Shown in pieces: positions 27,416 through 36,609 of a stretch of 64,000 nucleotides of DNA (its first letter is position 1; every line of letters starts with the position of its first letter). Location of the stretch: positions 248,001-312,000 of the forward strand of contig NZ_CP021255.1 of assembly GCF_002952055.1 (NCBI RefSeq), in the 5' to 3' direction. Below the pieces are notes generated by a model. It ran no database searches and was not told the DNA's origin. It worked only from the letters and a program-made list of their open reading frames with translations. This DNA comes from Desulfobulbus oralis (GTDB lineage Bacteria > Desulfobacterota > Desulfobulbia > Desulfobulbales > Desulfobulbaceae). A program made the translations under genes and the position numbers.

Positions 27416-28015
27416 TTAGGCCAGCCCCTTTGCTTCGCCCGCCGCGCAGAACGCGGCCGAGCTCATGATCGCAGCGCCGATGTTACGCATATCCGCAAGG
27501 TTTGCGGCCTGAATCTCGGGCGTGCTGGCCGAGCAGCAATCCTCTATGAGCGTCACCTGATAGTCCAGCGAAATGGCGTCGTAGCAGGTGGTCCGGATGC
27601 AGTTTGGCGTGGTGGTGCCGATGAGATACAGCCGGGCAATGCCGTTTCGCCGCAAAATCAGATCCAGGCTGGTCTGGAAAAAGGCGGAGAAGCGCGGCTT
27701 CACGATATGATAATCGAGGGGCAGGCATTCAAATTCGGCTGGATACGCGGCAGAGAGCTCGCCCCTGGCCGAGCGGGTAATGGGTCGGCCCTGCTCCCAC
27801 AGGGCCTTGCGCGGCAGTTCCACATCCGTGCCGTCCTCGCGGTACAGGCGGGTGACATAGGCCACCAAAAGCCCCTGCCGGTGCGCCTCCCGAATCACCC
27901 GGCTGCACGCCGGAACCGTGGCTTCTGCCATGCGGATGCACAGGGGCGATGCGGCCTTGATAAAGCCGTTTTGCATGTCAATGACAATGAGGGCTTTTTT
28001 GCTGTCTGCGGTCAT
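27416..28015 (-). CDS. Isochorismatase-like cysteine hydrolase
   Basis: A 199-residue alpha/beta hydrolase of the isochorismatase/nicotinamidase superfamily. The triad is visible as Asp in VIDMQNGF (residue 13), Lys in HIVKPRFSAF and Cys in GTTTPNCIRTTCYDA. It ends with the usual DCCSASTPEIQAANLADM segment. Superfamily members hydrolyse amides or vinyl ethers such as isochorismate, nicotinamide, biuret or N-carbamoylsarcosine; the substrate is not evident. It forms no operon with its neighbours. Confidence 0.9.
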   Translation of the reverse strand: MTADSKKALIVIDMQNGFIKAASPLCIRMAEATVPACSRVIREAHRQGLLVAYVTRLYREDGTDVELPRKALWEQGRPITRSARGELSAAYPAEFECLPLDYHIVKPRFSAFFQTSLDLILRRNGIARLYLIGTTTPNCIRTTCYDAISLDYQVTLIEDCCSASTPEIQAANLADMRNIGAAIMSSAAFCAAGEAKGLA

Positions 28016-28152
28016 GTCCTGCTCCTGTTCGAGCCTGGCGGTGCTGGCCTATACCCATAGATACCTTCTCAACAGCGACCAGAGGCCCCTGAACCTTTTG
28101 ACCACGCCCTCACCGCTGTCCCGGAACAAAAAGGGCTGTGGCAGGCGGGGCA

Positions 28153-29355
28153 TCAGCCACGGCAGACCTGATTGCGGCCCGCTGCCTTGGCCCGGTACAT
28201 GGCCGCATCCACGCGTTTGATGAAATCCTTGGCCGTCTCGTTGGCCCGGTATTGGGCCACACCGATGCTGATCGTGGCATGGCCGCCGTCCGGCAAGAGC
28301 GGCGTGTCGCCGATATTGGCACGGATGCGCCTGGCGACCAGAAAGGCGTCTTCCAGCCTGGTCGCTGCGAGCAGAATGACAAATTCCTCGCCGCCAATCC
28401 GGGCGGCCAGATCCTTGGAGCGGCAGGAGCTGCGCAGCATGCCGGCAATGGCGCGTAAAATCATGTCGCCCGTGTCGTGGCCGTAGGTATCGTTGATGTT
28501 TTTGAAGTGGTCGATGTCGGCCATGAGCATGCACATGGGAATCTGCTTGCGCCGCGCCAGATCCATGCCCAGGGTCAGATATTCCGCAAAGGGGCGCCGG
28601 TTGGCCAGGCCGGTCAGCGCGTCCGAGCGACTCAGGTAGCGCAGTTTCTGCTGCACGCGCCACAGTTCTTCCACCTTGGCCGCGAGATTCCGCTTCAGGG
28701 CCACCTGCTCGGAAATGTCCACAATCATGCCCACCTGGGCCCAGGTGCCCAGCGCCCGGTCGCCGAAGCCCTTGCTCCAGTACATGGCCTGCCGCTTGCC
28801 CCGGGGGGTGTCGTATTCGGTCTCGTAATGCCGGGTGTGGCCCTCGCGGATGATGACGACGTCTTCCTCCTGATAGCGCTCCCGTTCCTCGGCGTTCATG
28901 TGCTTGGTGTCCTTGAGCGTCCGGCCCAGCAGGTTTTCCCGCTGGACGCCAAAAAACTGCTCATAGGACTTGTTGCACAGGCAAAAACGCGACTTGATCG
29001 TTTTGGCAAAAATGGGTGTGGGCAGTTCGTCCACCAGCGATTCGTAAAAGGACAGCAGTTTGCGCAGGCGCCTGATTTCGGCCTCCATGTTGCCTGCCTG
29101 GTCTGTCGCATCGATGGCGGCAACTATTCTGGCCCGATTGACGAGCGCCTGATCGCTGTCGGCCATGTCCGCTGCAGCCCTGGAAACGGCAGCTTCCGGA
29201 ACCTCGGGCACGGGATGCTCCGGCCCGGGCAATCGGGCCGGCGGCCTAGGCCCGCCGTGGTCGGCATTTTCCGCTCTGCCGCATATCCGGCGCCACAGTT
29301 GGGTCAGACGCCCGAGGAAGCAGCCCAGCGGGGGCTCCCCGTGGCCAGATCTCAT
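28153..29355 (-). CDS. PAS-GGDEF diguanylate cyclase
   Basis: The protein makes cyclic-di-GMP from two GTP. I chose ATG 29355 because an AGGGGAAA ribosome binding site lies nine bases upstream, giving 400 residues. An unstructured N-terminus is followed by a short coiled coil, a PAS domain (about 120-225; LPTPIFAKTIKSRFCLCN, MYWSKGFGD), a linking helix and a GGDEF domain. The active site reads GGEEF at 321-325, and the inhibitory RxxD motif is RSKD at 312-315, so the enzyme should be active and feedback-inhibited. No membrane segment is visible, so it is cytosolic. Its PAS ligand is unknown. Confidence 0.93.
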   Translation of the reverse strand: MRSGHGEPPLGCFLGRLTQLWRRICGRAENADHGGPRPPARLPGPEHPVPEVPEAAVSRAAADMADSDQALVNRARIVAAIDATDQAGNMEAEIRRLRKLLSFYESLVDELPTPIFAKTIKSRFCLCNKSYEQFFGVQRENLLGRTLKDTKHMNAEERERYQEEDVVIIREGHTRHYETEYDTPRGKRQAMYWSKGFGDRALGTWAQVGMIVDISEQVALKRNLAAKVEELWRVQQKLRYLSRSDALTGLANRRPFAEYLTLGMDLARRKQIPMCMLMADIDHFKNINDTYGHDTGDMILRAIAGMLRSSCRSKDLAARIGGEEFVILLAATRLEDAFLVARRIRANIGDTPLLPDGGHATISIGVAQYRANETAKDFIKRVDAAMYRAKAAGRNQVCRG

Positions 29356-29568
29356 GATTTTTTTCCCCTGCATGGAAGCCAGTTGTGCAGCCATTTGTCC
29401 CGATGTTCACGTTGCTCTGCCGCATCGCGCTGCGGAGGAATCGGTGGAAAAGTGCTGGATATTGCCAGCACCACCAATTTACGCTATAGAAAGCCCCATT
29501 TCAAGGCAGGCTCCAAGGAATCCGGTTTTTCCCGGGAACCTCGCGATACCTTTGGCGGGTTTTTCTGT

Positions 29569-30144
29569 TCAGGGCTGGAAGGCGCTGAAAAGCTGCCGGG
29601 CCAGGTCCACCATGCCGCGTGCCGCCTCGGTGCGCAGCATGCGCACGTTCAGGCCTGCCTCGCCCAGTCGCACCCGGTCCAGCGCGTCCGCGTCCTTGAA
29701 GATGCGATAGGCCTCCAGCCACCCTTTGGCTGCCCGGTGACCGCCCGCCTGCCGGACAATGGCGTCAAGGCCTTCAGCGTCGCTCTGGTCGTGCCAGGTC
29801 ATGATGCTGGCCGCCCGCTGGGAGTAGGGCAGGCCACGCTCCCTGCAGAAGGAGATATAGTAGTAGGCCGCACGGGCGCCATGGCCCTGGTCGCGGCCTT
29901 CGTCGCGGCGGCGGGTGTCGTGGAAAATGGCGGCATGGGCCAGGGCATCCTCCACGTCTTCGTAGCCTGTCCGGTGCGCGATGCCGAGCGCCAAGAGCAG
30001 CACCCGGGCGCAGTGGGGCCGGCCGTGAATCCGGCTGTGCCTCAGACTGAAGTCCAGATTTTCTTCCATGTAGGCGCACCAGAGGGCGGCCTTTTCGGCA
30101 ATGGCCGCATGCTCCGGTCTGTGCAGAATGTGTTCAGGCAGCAT
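29569..30144 (-). CDS. HD-domain hydrolase
   Basis: A 191-residue protein of the HD superfamily of metal-dependent phosphohydrolases. Metal ligands are His44 (HGRPHCARVLLLAL), the His75-Asp76 pair (AAIFHDTRRRDEG) and a late Asp (FKDADALDRVRLG). The pattern resembles small phosphohydrolases of the YedJ/RdgC type and not HD-GYP. The substrate is unknown. It is divergent from the acetyltransferase gene, 35 bases away. Confidence 0.88.
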   Translation of the reverse strand: MLPEHILHRPEHAAIAEKAALWCAYMEENLDFSLRHSRIHGRPHCARVLLLALGIAHRTGYEDVEDALAHAAIFHDTRRRDEGRDQGHGARAAYYYISFCRERGLPYSQRAASIMTWHDQSDAEGLDAIVRQAGGHRAAKGWLEAYRIFKDADALDRVRLGEAGLNVRMLRTEAARGMVDLARQLFSAFQP

Positions 30145-30179
30145 GTTTTCCCCGGAAAAATGTTTGTGATGGTTTGACG

Positions 30180-30650
30180 ATGACCAGCGAGACGACAGTG
30201 CCCGAATATATCATCAGGGCCATGCAGGCGAAAGACGAAGGCGAGGTGCTCGCCATGATGCGGGTCTTTTATGCCTCCCCGGCCGTGCTGAGCAACGGCA
30301 CGGAAGACATTTTCCGGCGCGATCTGGCCTTTTGTCTCAGCGATTCGCCGCTCCTGTCCGGCTATGTCTTTGCCGCGGCGAACCGGCTGCTGGGCTATGG
30401 CATGGTGGCGCCCGCCTTTTCGACCGAATACGGCGGCCCCTGCCTGTGGATTGAAGACCTGTACGTGCAGCCGGAGTTTCGCGGCCATGGCCTGGGCCGG
30501 GCCTTTTTCCGCTTCATCGAGGAGCGGTATCCCGAGATCCGTATCTTCAGGCTGGAGCTCGAAGCTGAAAATGCCGGCGCCGCCCGGCTCTACCGCCGCT
30601 GCGGCTACGATCCGCTGCCCTACCGGGAGATGAAGAAAGTCAGGAAATAA
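30180..30650 (+). CDS. GNAT-family N-acetyltransferase
   Basis: A 156-residue single-domain acetyltransferase. Motif B/A is clear: LWIEDLYVQPEFRGHGLGRAFFRFIEE with the acetyl-CoA pyrophosphate loop RGHGLG, then RLELEAENAGAARLYRRCGYDP. The acceptor is unknown. The ATG at 30180 lacks a strong ribosome binding site; TTG 30174 is an alternative. The gene ends at the base before the convergent umuC stop. Confidence 0.9.
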   Translation: MTSETTVPEYIIRAMQAKDEGEVLAMMRVFYASPAVLSNGTEDIFRRDLAFCLSDSPLLSGYVFAAANRLLGYGMVAPAFSTEYGGPCLWIEDLYVQPEFRGHGLGRAFFRFIEERYPEIRIFRLELEAENAGAARLYRRCGYDPLPYREMKKVRK

Positions 30651-31970
30651 TCACCGGCAAAAGGCCTTTGGCAGTTCATCCCATTCCGTGGTGGCCCGGG
30701 GCGAGACCCGATCCTGCCGTACATGCCAGCCCGCATCTTTAGGCCCGGCAGCGCCAAGGCGCAGCGTCTCCCGGCCCATTTTCCGGTTGATCGCGTCCAT
30801 GGCCTGCATGAGCGCCGCCCGCTGGGCTGTGCTCGCTTCGCTCTGCTCGGGAAAAAGTGCGTACTGGCCCCGGGCGGCATCGGTCAGTTCAAAGAGCAGG
30901 ACCCCGGCCTTGGCGTAGGCCGGACCCCGCCGATACAGGGTCCGCAGAACCGAAAGCGCCGCCTCTTGCAACCGGCCGGTATCGTTCGTGGCCTCGGACA
31001 GGCGCTTCTGGCCCGAGGCATTGTAGGCCGCGCCTGTATACAGGGAGCTGCGGATATGCACACCAACGCCGCCGGCCGCCAGGCCCGCCTTTCTGAGCCG
31101 TTCCGCCGCCCTGGCGGTGAAGGTGGCCACAGCCTGGGCAAGCGGGGGCAGATCCCGCACCTGCTCGCCAAAGGATCGCGAAACCACCAGCGTATGCCGG
31201 GGCGTGGGCGCGTGCTCCCCGGCAAGCGCCGGCATGCCGCGCAGCTCCCGGGCCGTGCGCAGGCCGCCTATGGTGCAGTGCCGCTGGATCCACTCGTCGC
31301 TTTGGCTGGCAAAGACCCGTGCATTGCTTACGCCCAGAAAGGCCAGTTTCGCGGCCAGCCTGCGGCCGATGCCCCAGACCTCGCCCACCGGCAGGCGCTC
31401 CAGCAGGGCAGACAGATCGGCCGCCCTGTCCAGCACCACCACGCCCAGCCCTTGCTTGGCCATGTGATTGGCAGCCTTGGCCAGCGTTCTGGTCGGGGCC
31501 ACGCCGACCGACACCGTGATGCCGGTCCACTTCAGCACCGTGCGGCGCAGGGTCTGGGCCACGGCAAAGGCGTCTTTGGCCAGAGCGCCACTGAGCGGAA
31601 TAAAGGCCTCGTCAATCGAATACTGGCAGATCTCCGGGCACAGGCCGGCCAGCGTGGCCATGACCCGTGCCGACATATCGGCGTAAAGGGCATAGTTGGA
31701 GGAAAAGACCTGCACCCGGTTGGCCCGCAGGATGGGCCGCACCCGAAATTCCGGAACGCCCATCCCGATGCCCAGGGCCTTGGCCTCGGGTGAACGGGCC
31801 ACGATGCAACCGTCGTTGCTGGACAGCACCACCACCGGCCGGCCCTTCAGGTCGGGCCGGAAAACCAGCTCGCAGGACACGAAGAAGTTGTTGCAGTCCA
31901 CCAGAGCCCACAGCATTGGCTCTGGTCTGGCGCCCTTCAGGCGGGGGCTGTCAGAGCTGATGGATGACAT
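30651..31970 (-). CDS. umuC: Translesion DNA polymerase V catalytic subunit
   Basis: A 439-residue Y-family polymerase. Catalytic motifs are LVDCNNFFVSCE, SNYALYADMS and SIDEAF, followed by the helix-hairpin-helix region (EVWGIGRRLAAKLAFLG) and a little-finger domain. The C-terminal tail should bind RecA filament and the processed UmuD dimer. The ATG at 31970 overlaps umuD by 20 bases; ATG 31916 (MLWALVDC) fits the usual family start better. Phe replaces the usual Tyr in the steric-gate neighbourhood (NNFF for NNFY). Confidence 0.94.
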   Translation of the reverse strand: MSSISSDSPRLKGARPEPMLWALVDCNNFFVSCELVFRPDLKGRPVVVLSSNDGCIVARSPEAKALGIGMGVPEFRVRPILRANRVQVFSSNYALYADMSARVMATLAGLCPEICQYSIDEAFIPLSGALAKDAFAVAQTLRRTVLKWTGITVSVGVAPTRTLAKAANHMAKQGLGVVVLDRAADLSALLERLPVGEVWGIGRRLAAKLAFLGVSNARVFASQSDEWIQRHCTIGGLRTARELRGMPALAGEHAPTPRHTLVVSRSFGEQVRDLPPLAQAVATFTARAAERLRKAGLAAGGVGVHIRSSLYTGAAYNASGQKRLSEATNDTGRLQEAALSVLRTLYRRGPAYAKAGVLLFELTDAARGQYALFPEQSEASTAQRAALMQAMDAINRKMGRETLRLGAAGPKDAGWHVRQDRVSPRATTEWDELPKAFCR

Positions 31971-32379
31971 GGGTGACCACGCCCCAGATCTGTACCGTGT
32001 CCTGCCCGGTGATGTCCAGGGCCGGATAGTCCGGATTGGCGGGCACGAGCCAGACCCGGCCCTGCCGCAGCTCCAGCCGCTTCACGGTCAGTTCGCCGTC
32101 AAGGGAGGCGATGACGATGCGTCTGTTGCCCGCTTCGAGCGAACGGTCCACCACCAGCAGGTCGCCGTCGTGGATGCCGGCCTCCACCATGGAATGGCCG
32201 CTCGCCTTCAGAAAAAAGGTGGCGGCCGGGTTGCGCACCAGATGTTCGTGCAGATTCAGGCTTCGTTCCACATCATCCGCTGCGGGCGTGGGAAAACCGG
32301 CCTGTACCGGAGAGAGAAAAAGCGGCTGGCCGGACGGATTTTCCGGCTCCGCGGCGGATGGGATGGCATTCGTTTTCAT
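31951..32379 (-). CDS. umuD: LexA-like autoprotease subunit of DNA polymerase V
   Basis: A 142-residue protein. The self-cleavage site reads QAGFPTP (Ala27-Gly28), the catalytic Ser63 lies in GHSMVEAGI and the Lys100 in LTVKRLEL. RecA-filament-stimulated cleavage would give UmuD' and activate UmuC. The ATG at 32379 has no clear ribosome binding site, and no LexA box is visible before it: about 60 bases upstream the sequence becomes transposase debris. An ATG at 32412 in the same frame has no family support. Confidence 0.93.
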   Translation of the reverse strand: MKTNAIPSAAEPENPSGQPLFLSPVQAGFPTPAADDVERSLNLHEHLVRNPAATFFLKASGHSMVEAGIHDGDLLVVDRSLEAGNRRIVIASLDGELTVKRLELRQGRVWLVPANPDYPALDITGQDTVQIWGVVTHVIHQL

Positions 32380-32819
32380 GGTCTGAGTGCCCGGCAGCGG
32401 CGGTGCAGGCAATCAGCCTGCCAGCGACCGCGCTGGCAGTGCACAGGCGCAAGCCGCCTCCCCGCGCCCCGGATACGGCACAGGGAGAAGTGATCGGGCA
32501 CGGTTTCACCGGGGGCAAGGCCCAAGAATTCCAGCAGGGACAGGACACCGCGAGCTGTGGCGGCGGATGCCGCACTCAAAGTCGATGCCCCAAAACAGCC
32601 GATCAAGAGCATGCGGAAAGAGCGGCCCGGCGGGATGGACCTGCGGCCGGATTTTTCGGCGGAGCATGGAGCGCACAGCTTTTCGGGGAAGCTGTCAAAT
32701 TCTTCCTCATGCAGGAGCTCTTGCAGCCGCTGGTACAAGACCTGCCCCCGACTCTGGGGCAGTTGATCGTACGAAAGCCACATGCTCTTCTGCTGTTCCT
32801 GCCTCCGGCCAGGACTCAT
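32376..32819 (-). pseudogene. Truncated IS1182-like transposase
   Basis: The first about 115 residues match the start of IS1182-type transposases: FDSFPEKLCAPCSAEKSGRRSIPPGRSFRMLLIGCF, then LLEFLGLAPGETVPDHFSLCRIR. The rest of the enzyme, with its catalytic residues, is missing; the frame runs into unrelated sequence at the umuD leader. The end-like sequence TTTTTCAACGGGCTGATAAG at about 32883-32902 lies upstream and matches the ends of the element at 12509-12649. Confidence 0.75.
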
Positions 32820-32994
32820 GGACGCCTCCCCTCCTCGACACAGTTTGATCGCCTGGGTTCCATTATGCCTTGTCTGGAGACTTTTTCAACGGGCTGATAA
32901 GCAGGACAGCTCCTCGGTAGTCGCTCATCCGGCCTGCCGTGCGCCTCATGGCCAGGGCCTGCCGTGAGCGTCGCAAGGCGCATGGTTTTGGAGT

Positions 32995-33236
32995 TCAGCC
33001 CGCCCGTTGTGCGTCCGATGCAGCGGGAAAGAGCCCTTTTTCAAGCAAACTGGCGGCGGTACGATGCGCCTTGAGGTAGGTCGCATCGATCATCACCTGG
33101 CCACCTTGGCCCGCTGTTTCTTCGCATGGTCTCCAGGAATATCCCCGGATATCCCAATGGGTTTTGCTGCCGCCTTGGCGGCGGCTTTTGGGAACCAGAG
33201 CCGCCCCTGTGCCTGCTCGATGCCTGCCCGGCTCAT
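32995..33236 (-). pseudogene. IS5/IS4-like transposase fragment with frameshifts
   Basis: Two frames on the minus strand carry pieces of a DDE transposase. One (from ATG 33236) reads as the end of one section (SGDIPGDHAKKQRAKVAR); the other begins MIDATYLKAHRTAASLLEKGLFP, the motif holding the first catalytic Asp in IS5-type enzymes. The expected continuation GRTTGGLNSK is in a third frame. No inverted repeats are left. It is a dead remnant next to the ATP synthase operon. Confidence 0.7.
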
Positions 33237-33289
33237 GGGCCCGTGAAAATTGCCCAGTTTCTTTGCATGCCATTTAATTTTTTATTCGT

Positions 33290-33318
33290 TTGACAGGGAT
33301 ATTTTTTTCCATTAGTTA
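33290..33318 (+). promoter_or_regulatory. Candidate promoter of the ATP synthase operon
   Basis: TTGACA (33290-33295) and TAGTTA (33313-33318) are separated by 17 bases in an AT-rich stretch, 77 bases before the first start codon. The -35 box is perfect; the -10 box is fair. Confidence 0.45.
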
Positions 33319-33394
33319 TCCCTTTGGTATTTTTCCCTGCCCTGCGTTTGCGCAGCGGCCGGCGGCGTATAACTCGTACCAAGACGGAGTGAGC

Positions 33395-33826
33395 ATGATC
33401 ACGATCGACATTACCCTCCTGATTCACATCATCAACATCATCGTGCTGATGGTGGTACTCAACGCGGTACTCTACAAGCCTGTCCTTGGCATCATGGCGA
33501 AACGGACCCAACGGCTGGGCGCCCTGGAAGAAGAGGTGGCCAGGTTTGAAAGCGATGCCGCAGCCCAGCAAAACGCCCTGGACAGCAAGATTCGCGAGGC
33601 CAGCGCCAGGGCCAAAAAGGCTTTGGATGAGGCCAAGGCCCAGGCCCAGGCCATGACTGCCAAAACCCTGGCCGAAAAACGCGCCGCCGCGGACGAAGAC
33701 AAGAAGAAAGCTCTGGAAATTGCTCATCAGGAAGCCGAAAACGCCCGCAAGGCACTGCAAGACAAGACCGCCGATTTCGCACGGGCTATGACCGAAAAGA
33801 TACTGGGAAGGAGTCTGAACGCATGA
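33395..33826 (+). CDS. atpF2: F1Fo ATP synthase subunit b'
   Basis: A 143-residue peripheral-stalk subunit: one N-terminal membrane helix (about 5-27, IDITLLIHIINIIVLMVVLN) and a long charged coiled coil, ending MTEKILGRSLNA. A separate b' and b pair is usual in Desulfobacterota, cyanobacteria and alphaproteobacteria. It is first in the seven-gene operon; a (atpB) and c (atpE) genes are not here. Its stop overlaps the next start (ATGA). Confidence 0.93.
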   Translation: MITIDITLLIHIINIIVLMVVLNAVLYKPVLGIMAKRTQRLGALEEEVARFESDAAAQQNALDSKIREASARAKKALDEAKAQAQAMTAKTLAEKRAAADEDKKKALEIAHQEAENARKALQDKTADFARAMTEKILGRSLNA

Positions 33827-34509
33827 ATGCCTCGCTGACAAGCATGCTGCGGCAGCTAACGCTGGTTTTGCTGCTGGCAGCCATTCCGCCGTTTTTTGCA
33901 ATGCCCTGCACTGCCCTGGCAGCCGGCGGGCAGCGGGTCACGGCCGCAGAAACCGCGGCCCCTGCCGCGGCGCCCGCGAAAGCCGCAACCGTGAAGCACG
34001 CCAAGGCCCACAGCAATCCCCTGAGCTGGGCCAAGCTGAAGGATTTCTTCTGGCGGACGGTCAACTTCATCGCCCTGCTCATCATTTTGGTCAAATTTCT
34101 GGGCGGGCCCACGGTCAAATATATGAACGAGCGCCGGGAGCGCATCGCCCACGAACTCGACGATCTCACCACCAAGAGGGATGAGGCGGAAAAGGCCTAC
34201 AGGGAATTCTCCACCAAACTCGCTGGCATGGAAAAAGACATGGAGCGGGTGATCGAGCAGGCCATGGCGCAGGCTCAGACCGAAAAGGCCCGCATTCTGG
34301 CCGAAGCCGAACAGATGGCGGAGGACATCAGGCATCAGGCCCAGGCAGCGGTACAGGGCGAAATCGAGAGCGCCAAGCGCAGCCTGCGTGAAGACGTCGC
34401 CGAAGCGGCAGCCAAAATGGCTGAAGAGCTGCTCAGAAACAATCTGAGCGAGGCCGATCAGAATACCATTGCCGAACAGTATCTCGAACGAGTGGGGGCA
34501 GCACTGTGA
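33823..34509 (+). CDS. atpF: F1Fo ATP synthase subunit b
   Basis: A 228-residue stalk subunit with an unusual N-terminus: a signal-peptide-like hydrophobic segment (about 10-33, ending ALAAGG), then an Ala/Pro/Lys linker, the conserved membrane helix (FFWRTVNFIALLIILVKFLGGPTVKY, about 72-97) and a coiled coil. It pairs with b' and binds delta. The gene is coupled to both neighbours by overlaps. Confidence 0.94.
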   Translation: MNASLTSMLRQLTLVLLLAAIPPFFAMPCTALAAGGQRVTAAETAAPAAAPAKAATVKHAKAHSNPLSWAKLKDFFWRTVNFIALLIILVKFLGGPTVKYMNERRERIAHELDDLTTKRDEAEKAYREFSTKLAGMEKDMERVIEQAMAQAQTEKARILAEAEQMAEDIRHQAQAAVQGEIESAKRSLREDVAEAAAKMAEELLRNNLSEADQNTIAEQYLERVGAAL

Positions 34510-35054
34510 AAAGCACGATATTGGCTCGCCGCTATGCCAAGGCGCTGTTTTCCCTGGGCAAGCAGGAGGAGAAGGTCGAGGAGTACAGTGAAAAACTGAG
34601 CGCCATTGCGGCCCTGTACCATGACGAAAGCGCCGGAATCCGGGACGCGCTGGTCAATCCGCTGTATCCGCTGGATGCAAGGCGTCAGGTTATGGGCAGG
34701 ATTGCCGAAACGGTGCAGGCCGATCAGATGCTGGGCGGCTTTCTGAAGCTTCTGCTGGAGAAGAACCGGGCGGCCATCCTGCCGGACATTGCCGACGAAA
34801 TGCGCATCCTGGCGGATCGGGCCCAGAATATCAGCCACGGTCTGGTCATCTCCGCCGTCCCTCTGGGCGACGAGCTGCTCGCCAAAACCCAGGCGACCCT
34901 GGAAAAACTCACAGGCACCAGAGTCCTTTTGGAAACCGAGGTCGATCCTGCCCTGATCGGCGGGATTGTGGCCAAGGTCGGGGACTTGGTGCTGGATGGC
35001 AGTATTAAGACTCAACTCAACGGACTCAAGGAATCTATCAAGGGGAGAGAATAA
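34506..35054 (+). CDS. atpH: F1Fo ATP synthase subunit delta
   Basis: A 182-residue protein linking the b/b' stalk to alpha at the top of F1. Conserved parts are ARRYAKALFSLG at the start and LEKLTGTRVLLETEVDPALIGGIVAKVGDLVLDGSIKTQLNGLKESI at the end (read in pieces). Translation starts at GTG 34506, overlapping the b gene stop. Confidence 0.95.
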   Translation: MKSTILARRYAKALFSLGKQEEKVEEYSEKLSAIAALYHDESAGIRDALVNPLYPLDARRQVMGRIAETVQADQMLGGFLKLLLEKNRAAILPDIADEMRILADRAQNISHGLVISAVPLGDELLAKTQATLEKLTGTRVLLETEVDPALIGGIVAKVGDLVLDGSIKTQLNGLKESIKGRE

Positions 35055-35057
35055 CCA

Positions 35058-36581
35058 ATGCAGATCAAAGCCGAAGAGATCAGCCAGATCATCAAGGATC
35101 AGATAGCTGGCTATACCAAGGATGTCGACCTGAAGGAAACTGGCACCGTTCTGTCTGTTGGTGATGGCATTGCACGCGTGTACGGCGTCGAGAACTGCCA
35201 GGCCATGGAATTGCTCGAATTTCCGGGCAACATCTACGGTCTTGCTCTGAACCTGGAAGAGGACAACGTCGGTTGCGCCATTCTGGGCAGCGTACGCGAC
35301 ATCAAGGAAGGCGATGTCGTCAAGCGCACCGGGCGCATTGCCGAGGTTCCTGTTGGTCCTGAAATGGAAGGGCGCGTTGTTGACGGCATTGGCCAGCCCA
35401 TTGACGGCAAGGGGCCGATCAAGGCTGCGCAAACCCGTAAAATCGAGGTGTTGGCCCCCGGCGTTATTGCCAGGAAGAGCGTACACGAGCCCTGCTATAC
35501 CGGGGCCAAGGCGGTCGACGCCATGACCCCGGTCGGCCGCGGCCAGCGCGAGCTGGTCATCGGTGACCGCCAGATCGGCAAGACGGCGCTCTGTGTCGAT
35601 GCCATTATCGCGCAGAAGAACACGGACGTGCACTGCATCTACGTCGCTATCGGCCAGAAGCAGAGCACCGTTGCCCTGGTGGTCGAGGCCCTGCGCAAGC
35701 ACGGGGCCATGGACTACACCACGGTGGTTGCGGCCTGCGCCTCCGACCCCGCGCCCATGCAGTACGTTTCCGCCTTTGCCGGCTGCGCCATGGGCGAGTA
35801 CTTCCGCGACAACGGCCAGCACGCGCTGATCATCTACGATGACCTCTCCAAGCAGGCCGTTTCCTACCGTGAGGTTTCCCTGCTGCTCCGCCGTCCGCCG
35901 GGACGCGAGGCCTACCCGGGCGATATTTTCTTCAACCACTCCCGCCTGCTGGAACGCGCGGCCAAACTGAACGACGAGCTGGGCGCCGGCTCCCTGACCG
36001 CCCTGCCCATCATTGAAACCCAGGCCGGCGACGTCTCGGCCTTCATCCCGACCAACGTCATTTCCATTACCGATGGTCAGGTGTATCTGGAGCCGGGCCT
36101 GTTCTTCGCCGGCGTCCGCCCGGCCATCAATGTCGGTCTGTCCGTCTCCCGCGTTGGCGGCGCGGCCCAGGTCAAGGCCATGAAACAGGTGGCCGGCACG
36201 CTCCGCCTCGATCTGGCGCAGTATCGCGAGCTGGCGGCCTTTGCCAGCTTCGGTTCCGACCTGGATGCCGCGACCCAGGCCCAGTTGACCCGGGGCGAGC
36301 GGCTGGTTGAAATTCTGAAGCAGCCGCAGTATCAGCCGCTGCCCATGGAAAAGCAGGTCACCATCATCTTTGCCGGCACCAAGGGCTTCCTCGACAAACT
36401 GCCGATCAACACCCTGCGCGATTACGAGCAGGACCTGTACAACTACATCGAGTCCAACGCGCCCTTCATTTTCGAGGAGCTGCGTGAGCAGCAGAAGATT
36501 TCGCCCGAACTGGAAGAGAAGATGAAGCAGGTGCTCGCCACCTTTGGCGAGACCTTCAAGGCGACCAAAGGGCTGAACTGA
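35058..36581 (+). CDS. atpA: F1 ATP synthase subunit alpha
   Basis: A 507-residue noncatalytic nucleotide-binding subunit of the F1 hexamer. The P-loop GDRQIGKTA is near residues 169-177, with [17 protein letters not shown] in the N-terminal barrel and [13 protein letters not shown] carrying the arginine finger. Full family length. It lies three bases after delta. Confidence 0.98.
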   Translation: MQIKAEEISQIIKDQIAGYTKDVDLKETGTVLSVGDGIARVYGVENCQAMELLEFPGNIYGLALNLEEDNVGCAILGSVRDIKEGDVVKRTGRIAEVPVGPEMEGRVVDGIGQPIDGKGPIKAAQTRKIEVLAPGVIARKSVHEPCYTGAKAVDAMTPVGRGQRELVIGDRQIGKTALCVDAIIAQKNTDVHCIYVAIGQKQSTVALVVEALRKHGAMDYTTVVAACASDPAPMQYVSAFAGCAMGEYFRDNGQHALIIYDDLSKQAVSYREVSLLLRRPPGREAYPGDIFFNHSRLLERAAKLNDELGAGSLTALPIIETQAGDVSAFIPTNVISITDGQVYLEPGLFFAGVRPAINVGLSVSRVGGAAQVKAMKQVAGTLRLDLAQYRELAAFASFGSDLDAATQAQLTRGERLVEILKQPQYQPLPMEKQVTIIFAGTKGFLDKLPINTLRDYEQDLYNYIESNAPFIFEELREQQKISPELEEKMKQVLATFGETFKATKGLN

Positions 36582-36609
36582 GCCTGAACCTGAACTGAGG
36601 ATACAGCTC

